Under the pieces are notes generated by a model. The model did not search any database. It saw only the letters and a list, made by a program, of their open reading frames with translations, and was not told the DNA's origin. Shown in pieces: positions 7,766 through 16,895 of a stretch of DNA of 44,237 nt (its first letter is position 1; every line of letters begins with the position of its first letter). The stretch covers positions 1-44,237 of the forward strand of contig JAVBTY010000047.1 in NCBI GenBank assembly GCA_031555955.1, given 5' to 3'. The position numbers and the translations under genes are program-made. This stretch comes from Azoarcus sp031555955. GTDB lineage: Bacteria > Pseudomonadota > Gammaproteobacteria > Burkholderiales > Rhodocyclaceae.

Positions 7766-9586
7766 ATGCGTTTTTTGCGGGTTTACAGGCGGGTGCTGGG
7801 GCTTCTGGCTGCGGAAAAACGCGTGGCCTGGATTCTGGCCGTCGCCAACGTGGCGCTGGCCGGGCTGTATTTTTTCGAGCCGGTCCTGTTTGGGCGCGTG
7901 GTCGACCTGCTGGCGCGCTCGGCGCAGATGGAGCCCGCCCAGGTCTGGTCCGAAGCGGGCTCCCTGCTGGGCCTGTGGGTGGCGGTGGGGCTGGGCGGCA
8001 TCGTGGCGAACATCGCGGTCGCCCTGCAGGCCGACCGCATGGCGCACCGCAACCGTCTCGCCGCGATGAGCCGTTATTTCCAGCATGTGCTGTCGATGCC
8101 CCTGTCGTTTCATGGCGAGGTGCATTCGGGGCGTTTGCTCAAGGTGATGCTGTCGGGCGCGGATCATCTGTTCGGCCTGTGGCTGTCGTTCTTCCGCGAG
8201 CACTTGTCCACGTTCGTCACCGCCCTGGTGCTGCTGCCGCTGACCTTGCTGCTGAACTGGCGTCTGGCGCTGACCTTGATCGTGCTGGTGGTGGTGTTCT
8301 GCATCGCGACCGCGCTCGTGATCCGCAAGACGGAGGCGGCGCAGCGCGCGGTGGAGGAGTACCACTCCGAACTGGCGGGCACGGCGCAGGACGCGTTGGC
8401 CAATGTGATGGTGGTGCAGGCATTCACGCGCCTGAACGCGGAGGCGCGGTTGTTCGGCGACATCGTCAGGCATGTGCTCGACCATCAGTTTCCGGTGCTC
8501 AACTGGTGGGCGGTGGTTTCAGTGCTGACGCGGGCGGCGTCGACCATCGGCGTGATCGCGATTTTCCTCGTGGGCACGCTGCTGCATATCCGGGGCCAGG
8601 CCAGCGTGGGGGAGATCGTCTCGTTCATGGGCTTCGCCAATCTGTTGATCGGCAAGCTGGAGGCGGCCACGGGTTTCGCGTCGCGCCTGTTTTTCCAGTT
8701 GCCGAGCCTGGAGGAATTTTTCGCGGTTCTGGACGCGAAAAGCTCGGTGCCGGAGCGCGCTGGAGCGCGCGCCATGGGGCACGCGAAGGGCGAGGTGGTG
8801 TTCGATCAGGTCTGCTTCGCGTATCCGGGCACGGAGAACATTCTCACCGACGTGTCGTTCAGCGCGAAGCCGGGCATGTCGATCGCGCTGGTCGGCCATA
8901 CCGGTGCGGGCAAATCCACCGCGATGGCGTTGTTGCAGCGTTTGTGGGACCCGACATCGGGCTCGATCCGGATCGACGGGCAGGACGTGCGCGATGTGTC
9001 GCTGGACAGCCTGCGGCGCAATATCGGCGTGGTGTTCCAGGAGAGCCTGCTGTTCAACCGCTCGATCGCCGACAATCTGGCGGTCGGTCGCGCGGACGCC
9101 ACGCAGGCGGATATCGAGCGCGCCTGCCAGCTGGCGCAGGCCGCCGATTTCGTCCAGCGCCAGCCCAAGGGTTACGACACGCTGGTGGGCGAACGCGGAT
9201 CGACGCTGTCCGGCGGGCAGCGCCAGCGTCTGGCAATCGCCCGCGCATTGGTGAAGGATCCGCCGATCCTGATCCTGGACGAAGCCACCAGCGCGCTGGA
9301 CGCGGCCACCGAGGCCAAGGTGCAGGTTGCGCTGAAAAATCTGATGCAGGGGCGCACCACTTTCATCATCGCCCACCGCCTGTCCACCGTGCGCGACGCG
9401 GACGAAATCCTGGTGTTCGAGGCCGGCCGCATCGTCGAGCGCGGTTCATTCGACGCGCTGGTGGCGCAGGGCGGCAAATTCGCTGAGCTGGTCGCCACGC
9501 AGCTGGCTGCGCCCGTGTCCGCGAAAGAGGAGAAGGCGGCGGAGGATGCGCCCTGCGGAAATGTGGATCCGGCAGGCAGGAACTGA
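7766..9586 (+). CDS. Glucan-exporter-type ABC transporter, fused permease and ATPase (NdvA/ChvA-like)
   Basis: A half-transporter of 606 residues with an N-terminal six-helix ABC exporter membrane domain (about residues 1-310) and a C-terminal ATPase: Walker A GHTGAGKST (377-385), signature LSGGQ (481-485), Walker B ILILDEATSALD and the switch His in IIAHRLST. The sequence style, including the N-terminus MRFLRVYRRVLGLL and ALQADRMAHRNRLAAMSRYFQHVLSMPL, is that of NdvA/ChvA, which export cyclic beta-1,2-glucan in rhizobia. The ATG at 7766 follows GAAAGGGA at good spacing. No ndvB-type cyclic glucan synthase is in the window, so the cargo may differ; it lies directly before the EPS locus. Confidence 0.85.
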   Translation: MRFLRVYRRVLGLLAAEKRVAWILAVANVALAGLYFFEPVLFGRVVDLLARSAQMEPAQVWSEAGSLLGLWVAVGLGGIVANIAVALQADRMAHRNRLAAMSRYFQHVLSMPLSFHGEVHSGRLLKVMLSGADHLFGLWLSFFREHLSTFVTALVLLPLTLLLNWRLALTLIVLVVVFCIATALVIRKTEAAQRAVEEYHSELAGTAQDALANVMVVQAFTRLNAEARLFGDIVRHVLDHQFPVLNWWAVVSVLTRAASTIGVIAIFLVGTLLHIRGQASVGEIVSFMGFANLLIGKLEAATGFASRLFFQLPSLEEFFAVLDAKSSVPERAGARAMGHAKGEVVFDQVCFAYPGTENILTDVSFSAKPGMSIALVGHTGAGKSTAMALLQRLWDPTSGSIRIDGQDVRDVSLDSLRRNIGVVFQESLLFNRSIADNLAVGRADATQADIERACQLAQAADFVQRQPKGYDTLVGERGSTLSGGQRQRLAIARALVKDPPILILDEATSALDAATEAKVQVALKNLMQGRTTFIIAHRLSTVRDADEILVFEAGRIVERGSFDALVAQGGKFAELVATQLAAPVSAKEEKAAEDAPCGNVDPAGRN

Positions 9587-9839
9587 AAACCCCGGTTCAT
9601 GCCCAATGTGGCGGCATCCGGTTTCCGTCAGGATGCTCCAGTGCCGGGATTTTTCCTGGCGGCTTCGGGTTTTCTGGAGCCGGGCATATGATCGTAAAAT
9701 AACCGGTCGAAAAGCGGGTTGCCACGCCGCCCGCTGGAAGCAGTGCATTTTCTTTGACGGGATGTGACGGCTTTGTGCATGCCATTTCGTTGCGGGGGCG
9801 TATCATGCCCGGCAGTCTGTAGATAGAGGTCAATAAATC
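9587..9839. promoter_or_regulatory. Upstream region of the exopolysaccharide locus
   Basis: These 253 bases between the ABC exporter and the first EPS gene hold no credible gene and should contain the main EPS promoter. A sigma-54-like arrangement (GG-N10-GC) at about 9763-9776 matches the consensus poorly, and no convincing sigma-70 pair is evident, so I do not place a promoter. The sequence before the start codon, GATAGAGGTCAATAAATC, offers AGAGG as the ribosome site. Confidence 0.35.
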
Positions 9840-10469
9840 ATGGGAAAAAATATTCCGGCAATGCTGTCCGGGTTGCGCCGCGCGTGGATTCTGGTTATGG
9901 CCGCGGGGCTGCTGGCGGGTTGTGCCTCGTCCTATCCACCGGCGCCCAGGCAGGCGGCAACCCCCGAGTACAACTATCTGATTGGCCCGGGTGACGTGCT
10001 CAACGTCGTCGTCTGGCGTAATCCCGAGCTGTCCATGACGGTGCCGGTGCGCCCGGACGGAAAAATCACCACGCCGCTGGTCGAGGATCTGCCCGTGCTG
10101 GGCAAGGATGCGAGCGCCCTTGCACGGGAGATCGAAAAGGAACTTGCGAAATTCATCCGTGACCCGGTGGTCACCGTGATCGTGACCAGCTTTGTCGGCC
10201 CTTATGCGGAGCAGATCCGCATCGTTGGTGAAGCGGGCAAGCCGCAGATACTGCCCTACACGCAGAAAATGACCCTGCTGGATGTCATGATCGCGGTGGG
10301 AGGCATGACGCCCTTTGCCGATGGCAACGGGGCGACGATCCTGCGTACCGGAGAGGGTAACAAGCAGTACAGCGTCCGCATCAACGATCTGGTCAGGCAC
10401 GGTGATGTGTCGGCCAACGTCGAAATGCGGCCCGGAGATGTGCTGATCATTCCCCAGAGCTGGTTCTGA
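9840..10469 (+). CDS. XrtA-system polysaccharide export lipoprotein (Wza-like, TIGR03027 type)
   Basis: A 209-residue outer-membrane export protein of the polysaccharide export (OPX) family. It has a lipoprotein signal peptide ending in the lipobox LAGC (C28), a Poly_export domain beginning YNYLIGPGDVLNVVVWRNPE (about 44-120), and a SLBB-like segment (QIRIVGEAGKPQILPY..MTLLDVMIAVGG). It lacks the long C-terminal helix of E. coli Wza, as usual for this short family. It would form or gate the outer-membrane exit for the polymer. First gene of the plus-strand EPS run. Confidence 0.9.
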   Translation: MGKNIPAMLSGLRRAWILVMAAGLLAGCASSYPPAPRQAATPEYNYLIGPGDVLNVVVWRNPELSMTVPVRPDGKITTPLVEDLPVLGKDASALAREIEKELAKFIRDPVVTVIVTSFVGPYAEQIRIVGEAGKPQILPYTQKMTLLDVMIAVGGMTPFADGNGATILRTGEGNKQYSVRINDLVRHGDVSANVEMRPGDVLIIPQSWF

Positions 10470-10536
10470 GGCGGGTTGTGTATCTGAACGCCTGCCGGTT
10501 TCCGGCAGGAGAGCCTTTGTTGGCATGGGTTGATGC

Positions 10537-12078
10537 ATGGAAGAGCTTGTAAGACAGATTGTCCGCTATCTGCGCGGCATGTGGCGTTTCCGCTGGTGGG
10601 GGCTGGGGCTGGCGTGGGTGATCGGTATAGCAGGCGGCATTACCGTCTACATGATGCCGGACAAATACGAATCGACCGCGCGCGTGTTTGTCGATACCCA
10701 GTCGGTCCTGCGCCCGCTGATGTCGGGGCTCGCGGTGCAGCCCAACGTCGATCAGCAGATCGCCATGCTCAGCCGGACCCTGATCAACAGGCCGAACGTC
10801 GAGAAGCTGATCACGATGGCAGATCTCGATCTCGCCGTGCGCGACAAGCTCCAGCGCGAAAAGCTGATCGAACAGCTGACGAAGGGGCTGCAGATCCGGG
10901 GGGCGGGGCGCGACAACCTCTTCACGCTGGCCTATGAGGATATCCATCCCGATCGAGCCCAGCGTATCGTTCAGGCGCTGGTGTCGCTGTTTGTTGAATC
11001 GGGGCTGATCAACAAGCGCCAGGATACCGATTCCGCACGGCGTTTTATCGAGGACCAGATCAAGAGTTACGAGCAGAAGCTGGCGGACGCCGAAAACCGG
11101 GTCAAGGAGTTCCGCCTGCGCAACATGGGGCTTTTTGGCGACGGGGCCCGCGACTATGTCGCCCAGATCGCCTATACAACCCAGCAACTGGCGCAGGCCC
11201 GGCTGGAGTTGCGGGAGACCGAGAATTCACGCGCGGCGCTCCAGCGGCAACTGGTCGGCGAGGATCCGGTCCTGCTGCAGGGGCCGGGTGCGCAGGATGT
11301 GGCGGTCCCGGATCTGGACGGGCGTATCGACGCCCAGAAAAAGAACCTCGACGCCATGCTGCAGAAATACACGGAACAGCACCCAGACGTTGTGGGCACG
11401 CGCCGGGTAATCGGACAGCTTGAAAAGCAGAAGGCCGAAGAAGTGGAGGCAAGGCGGAAGGCCGGGCCGGGCGAAATGGCATCGTCGGCGGCGAATCCGG
11501 TGTTCCAGCAGATCAGGCTTTCCCTGGCGGAGGCGGAGGCGCGCAGGGCCTCGCTGCAGGCCCGTGTCGGAGAGTATGAAAGCCGCCTGGCCGAACTCAA
11601 TGCGGTTTCCAAGAAACTGCCTGAACTGGAAGCGGAAATGGCGCAGCTCAACCGCGATTACGACGTGCACAAGCGCAATTACGAAACACTGGTGGCGCGG
11701 CGCGAATCGGCCAATATTTCTGTCGAGATGGATACGCAGTCCGGCATCGCCGAATTCCGCCAGATCGATCCGCCCAGCCTGCCGGCAAAACCGTCGGCGC
11801 CCAACCGCGTGCTGCTCATGCCGCTGGTCGGCGTGGTCAGCCTGCTGGTGGGGGTGGCGCTGACGTTTCTGATCAGCCAGTTCCGGCCTGCATTCAGTGA
11901 TGCGCATGCCCTGCGTGAGACGACGGAGCTGCCGGTGCTGGGATCGGTGTCGATACTGCAGACGCCGGAACGGGCGCGCAACCGCAGGCGCGGGCTGCTG
12001 GTGTTTTCCGGCGGCGTGGCGGGGTTTGTCGGGGTGGTTGCCGTTGCAACGCTGCTGCTTAGCATATTGCAGCGCTGA
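10537..12078 (+). CDS. XrtA-system polysaccharide chain-length determinant (Wzz/PCP family, TIGR03007 type)
   Basis: An inner-membrane polysaccharide co-polymerase of 513 residues that is thought to set polymer length with the cognate tyrosine kinase. Visible are an N-terminal Wzz domain with a transmembrane helix (about 21-41), the periplasmic FVDTQSVLRPLMSGLAV segment, a long coiled-coil region (about 190-390, ending in a GNVR-like stretch NRDYDVHKRNYETLVARRES), a second transmembrane helix (about 425-447), and an additional hydrophobic C-terminal helix (about 488-510). A cytoplasmic kinase domain is absent; the kinase is the next gene, 11 bases downstream. Confidence 0.92.
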   Translation: MEELVRQIVRYLRGMWRFRWWGLGLAWVIGIAGGITVYMMPDKYESTARVFVDTQSVLRPLMSGLAVQPNVDQQIAMLSRTLINRPNVEKLITMADLDLAVRDKLQREKLIEQLTKGLQIRGAGRDNLFTLAYEDIHPDRAQRIVQALVSLFVESGLINKRQDTDSARRFIEDQIKSYEQKLADAENRVKEFRLRNMGLFGDGARDYVAQIAYTTQQLAQARLELRETENSRAALQRQLVGEDPVLLQGPGAQDVAVPDLDGRIDAQKKNLDAMLQKYTEQHPDVVGTRRVIGQLEKQKAEEVEARRKAGPGEMASSAANPVFQQIRLSLAEAEARRASLQARVGEYESRLAELNAVSKKLPELEAEMAQLNRDYDVHKRNYETLVARRESANISVEMDTQSGIAEFRQIDPPSLPAKPSAPNRVLLMPLVGVVSLLVGVALTFLISQFRPAFSDAHALRETTELPVLGSVSILQTPERARNRRRGLLVFSGGVAGFVGVVAVATLLLSILQR

Positions 12079-12089
12079 CGGGAGATACG

Positions 12090-13109
12090 ATGAGCAGTCT
12101 GATCGAAAAAGCCGTCCAGCGTCTTGACCTGCTTAAAAAGGCGTCGTCAGAGCCGGGCGCAGTGCAAGACGGACCCGGACAGGCCGAGGCAAAAAAAATT
12201 CCGCCTGCGGCGGTAACGACGGCACGGACGCCTGCTCCGGCGCAGGATTCATCGCGGGCTGCGCCGCCGCCGCAGACAACTTCCGCGCCGCCGCCATCTG
12301 TGCGGCCCGCCGCATCGCCAGCGGTGGATACCGGTTTTTCTTCCACGGTTTCGCGCGGCATACAGATTGATCTCGGGCGTATGGCGCAGATGGGGCTGGT
12401 CACGCCGGATCTGCCCCGTTCGCGCATCGCCGAGGAATACCGGGTCATCAAGCGGCCCCTGCTGCGCAATGCCCACGGGCGGGGGGCTGCGGCGATCAAG
12501 GCCAGCAACCTGATCATGGTTACCAGTTCCATGCCGGGCGAAGGGAAAACCTTTTCCGCGATCAATCTGGCCATCAGCATGGCAATGGAGCTTGATCACA
12601 CCGTGCTGCTGGTTGATGCGGACGTATCGCGGCCATCGGTGCTGAACCGTCTCGGACTGATGCCGGAACGCGGCCTGATGGACATGCTGACCGGCGGCGT
12701 GGCCGATCTTGGTGATGTCATACTCAGGACCAACATCGAGAAACTGGCGCTGCTCCCCGCCGGGATGCCGCACCAGCGCGCTACGGAACTGCTTGCGTCT
12801 GAAGGGATGAACCGTCTGCTCGATCAGATGGCGACCCGTTATTCCGACCGGATCATCGTGTTCGATTCGCCGCCGCTGCTGGTAACAACGGAAGCACGTG
12901 TGCTGGCGGCCCATATGGGGCAGATCGTGATCGTGGTCGAAGCGGCGCAAACGATGCATTCCACGCTGAAACAGGCGCTGGCGACGATTGAAAGCTGCCC
13001 CGTCAAACTGATGCTGCTTAACAAGGCCCGCGAACGCGGGGCCGGGAATTACTACGGACATGGTTATGGTTATGGCTACGGCGCCGAAGAGAAAGCAAAA
13101 ACGGCCTGA
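12090..13109 (+). CDS. XrtA-associated tyrosine autokinase (BY-kinase, TIGR03018 type)
   Basis: A cytoplasmic bacterial tyrosine kinase of 339 residues that partners the membrane chain-length protein. The N-terminal 80 residues are a Pro/Ala-rich linker. The kinase domain has Walker A SSMPGEGKTF (K153), Walker A' LLVDADVSRPS and Walker B IIVFDSPPLL. The C-terminus GNYYGHGYGYGYGAEE is the tyrosine cluster that is autophosphorylated in this family. The same DNA that codes the Tyr-Gly repeat also carries the in-frame ATG codons of the next gene, an overlap of about 50 bases. Confidence 0.93.
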   Translation: MSSLIEKAVQRLDLLKKASSEPGAVQDGPGQAEAKKIPPAAVTTARTPAPAQDSSRAAPPPQTTSAPPPSVRPAASPAVDTGFSSTVSRGIQIDLGRMAQMGLVTPDLPRSRIAEEYRVIKRPLLRNAHGRGAAAIKASNLIMVTSSMPGEGKTFSAINLAISMAMELDHTVLLVDADVSRPSVLNRLGLMPERGLMDMLTGGVADLGDVILRTNIEKLALLPAGMPHQRATELLASEGMNRLLDQMATRYSDRIIVFDSPPLLVTTEARVLAAHMGQIVIVVEAAQTMHSTLKQALATIESCPVKLMLLNKARERGAGNYYGHGYGYGYGAEEKAKTA

Positions 13110-14643
13110 TTCTTGTAAAGGTGAAATTGCCCGCCTGCTGCAGGCGGGGCTGTTCGCCGTGGGGCTGGCTGGCGGCGGGGCGGGCTGGGCGCAGACAGTG
13201 GACATCAGGCCTTCGGTGCAGACGCGGCTGACCTGGACGGATAACGGGAGCGCCACGAAAAAAAAGGAAGCCGACTGGATTGCGGAGGTGACCCCGGCCA
13301 TCACGGCCTCGCGCAACAGCGGACGCCTGAAAGGCCTGCTCAGCGCGCAGTTGCGCAATGTCGGCTATGCGAACGGAACGGACAGCAATACCTCTTTTCT
13401 GGCGCTGCAGGGGCATGCCGGGATTGAGGTGGTCGAAAATTCACTGTTCGTCGATCTGGGGGGGATGACCAGCCGGAACAATACCTCCGCCTTTTCCGGG
13501 CGGGCCCAGGGCGATGATCTCAATACCGGCAGGAACGACCAGACCAGCTCCTGGACGGTTGCGCCGCGCCTGGAGTTCCGGCTGGGTGAAAGCACTTCGG
13601 GCTCCGTGGGCTACATGTCCCGCTGGTACGATGCGGGCGCGGGCAACAGCTCAATGAAGGAAGAGCGTTTCAGCCAGTGGCAGGGCCGTATCGGCGATCC
13701 CGGCCGCGGGCGGCGGCTCGGCTGGGACGCCAGTTATCTGCGCGGTGAAACCACGTACAGCCAGGGCGGGCAGGATGCGGTGCAGGGAATCGGGCGGGGA
13801 ACGCTGTTTATCAATCTGGCGCCGCAATTCCGGCTGCGGGCTATCGCGGGTCACGAATCCGAAGACTACGGCGGAAGCCTGGGCCGCGATACCCAGGGCA
13901 TTTATGGCGGCGGTTTCGACTGGACGCCTTCCGAGCGGACCACCGTGACCGCGATCGCCGAAAACCGCATTTTTGGCACCGGGTACAATCTGGACGCGCA
14001 GCACCGGGCCCCGCGCTCACTGTGGCGTCTGGCGTATTCCAAAGACATCACCTCTCCCGCCCAGCATTTTGGCGGAGGGGTTTACGAGGACCCGTTGTTC
14101 CAGCAGTTTTTCAATTCCGCGCAGCTGGTCGCGCAGCTGCCGGACCCGGTGCAGCGTGAAGCCTATATACGCTCCCTGCTTGGATATCCCGCCACGGGAC
14201 CGGCGGCCGACCTCAGGACCAATGCCTATTTCATCAACCGCAACCTGCGCGGGGGGGTCAGTCTGCTGGGTGAGCGCAATGTCCTGACGTTTTCGTTCCA
14301 GCAGTCGGAGCGGTCCCGTCTGAGCCCGCCGGGCGGCTTGTCCGTGGAGGACGATTTCGCTCTCACCGACACGATCAAAACCCATTCGCTGACAGCCGCG
14401 CTCAGTCACCGCCTGACCGGGACATCGTCGCTAAACTCTTCGCTGACAGAGGCGCGCTCCGAAGGAAACAGCGCCAGTGGCCTTGAAACACGGCGGATGA
14501 TCGCAATGCTGGGCATGACGACACAGCTTGGCCCCAAAACCGTCGGCGGCCTTTCCTACCGCTATCAGCGCTCCGATGCCGCAGGCAGCGAAAGCGATTT
14601 TTCTGAAAACGCGGTGACAGCCAATCTCGGCCTCCGATTCTGA
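13060..14643 (+). CDS. XrtA-system outer-membrane beta-barrel protein (TIGR03016 type)
   Basis: A roughly 520-residue exported protein of the PEP-CTERM/XrtA gene family predicted to form an outer-membrane beta-barrel, probably in polymer export or anchoring. It has a basic N-terminus (KRKQKRPDS), a hydrophobic signal sequence (LLQAGLFAVGLAGGGAGWA) cleaved before QTVDIRPS, many alternating strands, and a C-terminus NAVTANLGLRF ending in Phe, the usual barrel signature. Three in-frame ATG codons (13060, 13066, 13072) lie in a GGTTAT repeat inside the kinase gene; which is used is unclear because no strong ribosome site precedes them. Confidence 0.82.
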   Translation: MVMVMATAPKRKQKRPDSCKGEIARLLQAGLFAVGLAGGGAGWAQTVDIRPSVQTRLTWTDNGSATKKKEADWIAEVTPAITASRNSGRLKGLLSAQLRNVGYANGTDSNTSFLALQGHAGIEVVENSLFVDLGGMTSRNNTSAFSGRAQGDDLNTGRNDQTSSWTVAPRLEFRLGESTSGSVGYMSRWYDAGAGNSSMKEERFSQWQGRIGDPGRGRRLGWDASYLRGETTYSQGGQDAVQGIGRGTLFINLAPQFRLRAIAGHESEDYGGSLGRDTQGIYGGGFDWTPSERTTVTAIAENRIFGTGYNLDAQHRAPRSLWRLAYSKDITSPAQHFGGGVYEDPLFQQFFNSAQLVAQLPDPVQREAYIRSLLGYPATGPAADLRTNAYFINRNLRGGVSLLGERNVLTFSFQQSERSRLSPPGGLSVEDDFALTDTIKTHSLTAALSHRLTGTSSLNSSLTEARSEGNSASGLETRRMIAMLGMTTQLGPKTVGGLSYRYQRSDAAGSESDFSENAVTANLGLRF

Positions 14644-14655
14644 CCGGGCAGCCTG

Positions 14656-15729
14656 ATGTACGCATCCTTCTTCAGATTTAACAGCAAGCCATTCCAGCTC
14701 AACCCCGATCCGGCGTTCTTCTATGGCAGCCGGGGGCACCGGCGGGCGATGGCGTATCTCGAATACGGCCTGCACCAGAGCGAAGGCTTCATCGTCATTA
14801 CCGGTGAGATTGGCGCGGGAAAAACCACGCTGGTGCGCAGCCTGTTCGAAAATCTCGACCCGGCAAAAGTGGTTGCGGCGCACCTCGTCAGCACCCAGGT
14901 TGATGCCAGCGACATGCTGCGGATGGTGGCGGCGGCATTCGGCCTGCCCGCGCGCAACCAGGACAAGGCGGAACTGCTGCTCTCGATCGAAACATTTCTG
15001 GTGGAGACGACCGCCGAAGGCAAGCGCGCGCTGCTGATCGTGGATGAGGCGCAGAACCTTACGCCCGCAGCGGTGGAAGAACTGCGCATGTTGTCCAACT
15101 TCCAGCTGGAGGATCATGCGCTGCTGCAAAGCTTCCTGATCGGGCAGCCCGAATTCCGCGACATCATGCAGAGCCCGCAGATGCAGCAGCTGCGCCAGCG
15201 GGTGATCGCGTCCTATCACCTTGGCCCGCTCGACTCGGAAGAAACGAAGGGATACATCGAACACCGGCTGCGCCATGTCGGCTGGAAAGGGGATCCTGAA
15301 TTCACCCCGGAGAGTTTCACCGCCATCTATTCACACACTGGCGGCATTCCGAGGCGGATCAACTCCCTGTGCGACCGGCTGCTGCTTTCAGCCTTTCTCG
15401 GCGAACGTCACCGCCTGGGTGAGGCCGAGGTGAAGGACGTTGTCGAAGAACTGAAAAATGAATTCGCCACGGTGGCCCGCAACAGCTCTCCGCCCGCGGC
15501 GGCGGGCGCCAGCGGACGCCGCCTGGCGGATCTGAACGGAGTGGCGCTGGACCGCCTGAAAGTACCGGCGGATCTTGCCGAAAAAGTATCGGGCATGGCG
15601 GCCGGTTTCGATGCGCAGCGCATCGAGGCGCGCCTGGCGCGGCTGGAGCAGTCGGTATCGGTGACGCTGAAACTGCTTAACCAGGTGCTGCAGGCGGCGC
15701 GGGCGGAAACCGGAGAAAAACAGCGATGA
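14656..15729 (+). CDS. XrtA-associated AAA ATPase (ExeA-like, TIGR03015 type)
   Basis: A 357-residue ATPase of the family always found in XrtA exopolysaccharide loci, related to the general-secretion ATPase ExeA. The N-terminus MYASFFRFNSKPFQLNPDP is the family hallmark. Walker A is GEIGAGKTT (K56), Walker B LLIVDEAQNL, followed by sensor and arginine-finger regions (PRRINSLCDRLL). Its exact role is unknown; it is presumed to energise assembly or export. Its stop overlaps the start of the epimerase gene (ATGA), which indicates coupled translation. Confidence 0.93.
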   Translation: MYASFFRFNSKPFQLNPDPAFFYGSRGHRRAMAYLEYGLHQSEGFIVITGEIGAGKTTLVRSLFENLDPAKVVAAHLVSTQVDASDMLRMVAAAFGLPARNQDKAELLLSIETFLVETTAEGKRALLIVDEAQNLTPAAVEELRMLSNFQLEDHALLQSFLIGQPEFRDIMQSPQMQQLRQRVIASYHLGPLDSEETKGYIEHRLRHVGWKGDPEFTPESFTAIYSHTGGIPRRINSLCDRLLLSAFLGERHRLGEAEVKDVVEELKNEFATVARNSSPPAAAGASGRRLADLNGVALDRLKVPADLAEKVSGMAAGFDAQRIEARLARLEQSVSVTLKLLNQVLQAARAETGEKQR

Positions 15730-16895
15730 CATCACAGGACCGTACCGGCGCGCCGGTTATCTGCGTGGTTGGCGCGCGTCCCAACTACATGAAGGTTGCA
15801 CCGCTGATCCGCGCATTCGCCGCGCATCGTCCGGCGCTGAAGACGCTGCTGGTCCATACGGGGCAGCACTACGACACGGCGATGAACGACCGTCTGTTCG
15901 CCGACCTCGAACTGCCGGAACCCGACATCAACCTGGGCGTGGGCTCTGGCAGCCACGCCGTGCAGACCGCCGAGGTCATGAAGCGCTTCGAGCCGGTCAT
16001 CGACCAGCACGGCGCGCGCGCCGTGCTGGTGGTGGGCGACGTCAATTCCACGCTGGCCTGCGCGCTGGTCGCGGCCAAGCGCCATGTGCCGGTGATCCAT
16101 GTCGAGTCGGGGCTGCGCAGCGGTGACCTGCGCATGCCGGAAGAAATCAACCGCCTGCTCACGGACCGGCTTTCCGATCTGCTCTACACCACCGAGCGCA
16201 GCGCTCATGACAATCTCGTGCGCGAGGGCATCGGTGGCGAGCGGGTCGTATTCGTTGGCAACGTCATGATCGACAGCCTGCGCGCCAGTCTGCCCAGGGC
16301 CGTGCCGCCCGCGGACCTGCTGCGCGCGGCGGGGTGTGATCCGGCCTGTCTGGCGGGCGGTTACGGCGTGGTGACCCTGCACCGTCCGTCCAACGTGGAC
16401 CACGCCGGGACGCTTGGACCGATCATCGACGCCCTGCGTGATATTTCCCGCAGGCTGCCGCTGGTTTTCGCCCTGCACCCGCGCACGCGGGGTAATCTGG
16501 AACGGTTTGGCCTGCAGGACCGGCTCGATGAACCCGGATTCATCGTCCTGCCGCCGCAGGGTTATCTCGAAATGCTCGGTCTTATGGCGGGCGCGGCGCT
16601 GGTCATGACCGATTCGGGTGGCATCCAGGAGGAAACAACGGCGCTGGGCGTGCCGTGCCTGACGATCCGGGAAAACACCGAACGCCCGATTACGGTCGAG
16701 CAGGGTACGAATACGCTGGTCGGGGTCGATCCGGCGGCCATCACCGCGGCGGCGATGGAGGTCATCGCCAGCGGCGGCAAGCGCGGACGCATCCCCGAAT
16801 ACTGGGATGGCGGCACGGCCGGACGCATCGCGGCCCATCTGGCGGGCTGGCTGGAACAGGCGGAAAAAACGGAAAAGGTTGAGCAGGCAGTATGA
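15726..16895 (+). CDS. wecB: UDP-N-acetylglucosamine 2-epimerase (non-hydrolysing)
   Basis: Interconverts UDP-GlcNAc and UDP-ManNAc in the cytosol, supplying ManNAc-type sugars to the exopolysaccharide. The 389-residue GT-B fold protein has the N-terminal VVGARPNYMKVAPL motif, the HTGQHYDTAMND loop with catalytic Asp/His, HVESGLRSGD, TLHRPSNVD and the C-terminal TDSGGIQEE nucleotide-binding segment, all as in WecB. It overlaps both neighbours by 4 bases (ATGA), so it is part of one operon. No ManNAc dehydrogenase (WecC) is adjacent, suggesting ManNAc itself or onward use elsewhere. Confidence 0.95.
   Translation: MTSQDRTGAPVICVVGARPNYMKVAPLIRAFAAHRPALKTLLVHTGQHYDTAMNDRLFADLELPEPDINLGVGSGSHAVQTAEVMKRFEPVIDQHGARAVLVVGDVNSTLACALVAAKRHVPVIHVESGLRSGDLRMPEEINRLLTDRLSDLLYTTERSAHDNLVREGIGGERVVFVGNVMIDSLRASLPRAVPPADLLRAAGCDPACLAGGYGVVTLHRPSNVDHAGTLGPIIDALRDISRRLPLVFALHPRTRGNLERFGLQDRLDEPGFIVLPPQGYLEMLGLMAGAALVMTDSGGIQEETTALGVPCLTIRENTERPITVEQGTNTLVGVDPAAITAAAMEVIASGGKRGRIPEYWDGGTAGRIAAHLAGWLEQAEKTEKVEQAV

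Noticed and set aside
9763..9776. Possible sigma-54 promoter before the first EPS gene
   Set aside because: Only the GG-N10-GC spacing fits; the flanking bases differ from TGGCAC and TTGC, so it is no better than chance.
12839..13024. Short antisense frames in the BY-kinase gene
   Set aside because: Opposite to the Walker B region of an intact kinase, with no independent coding signal.
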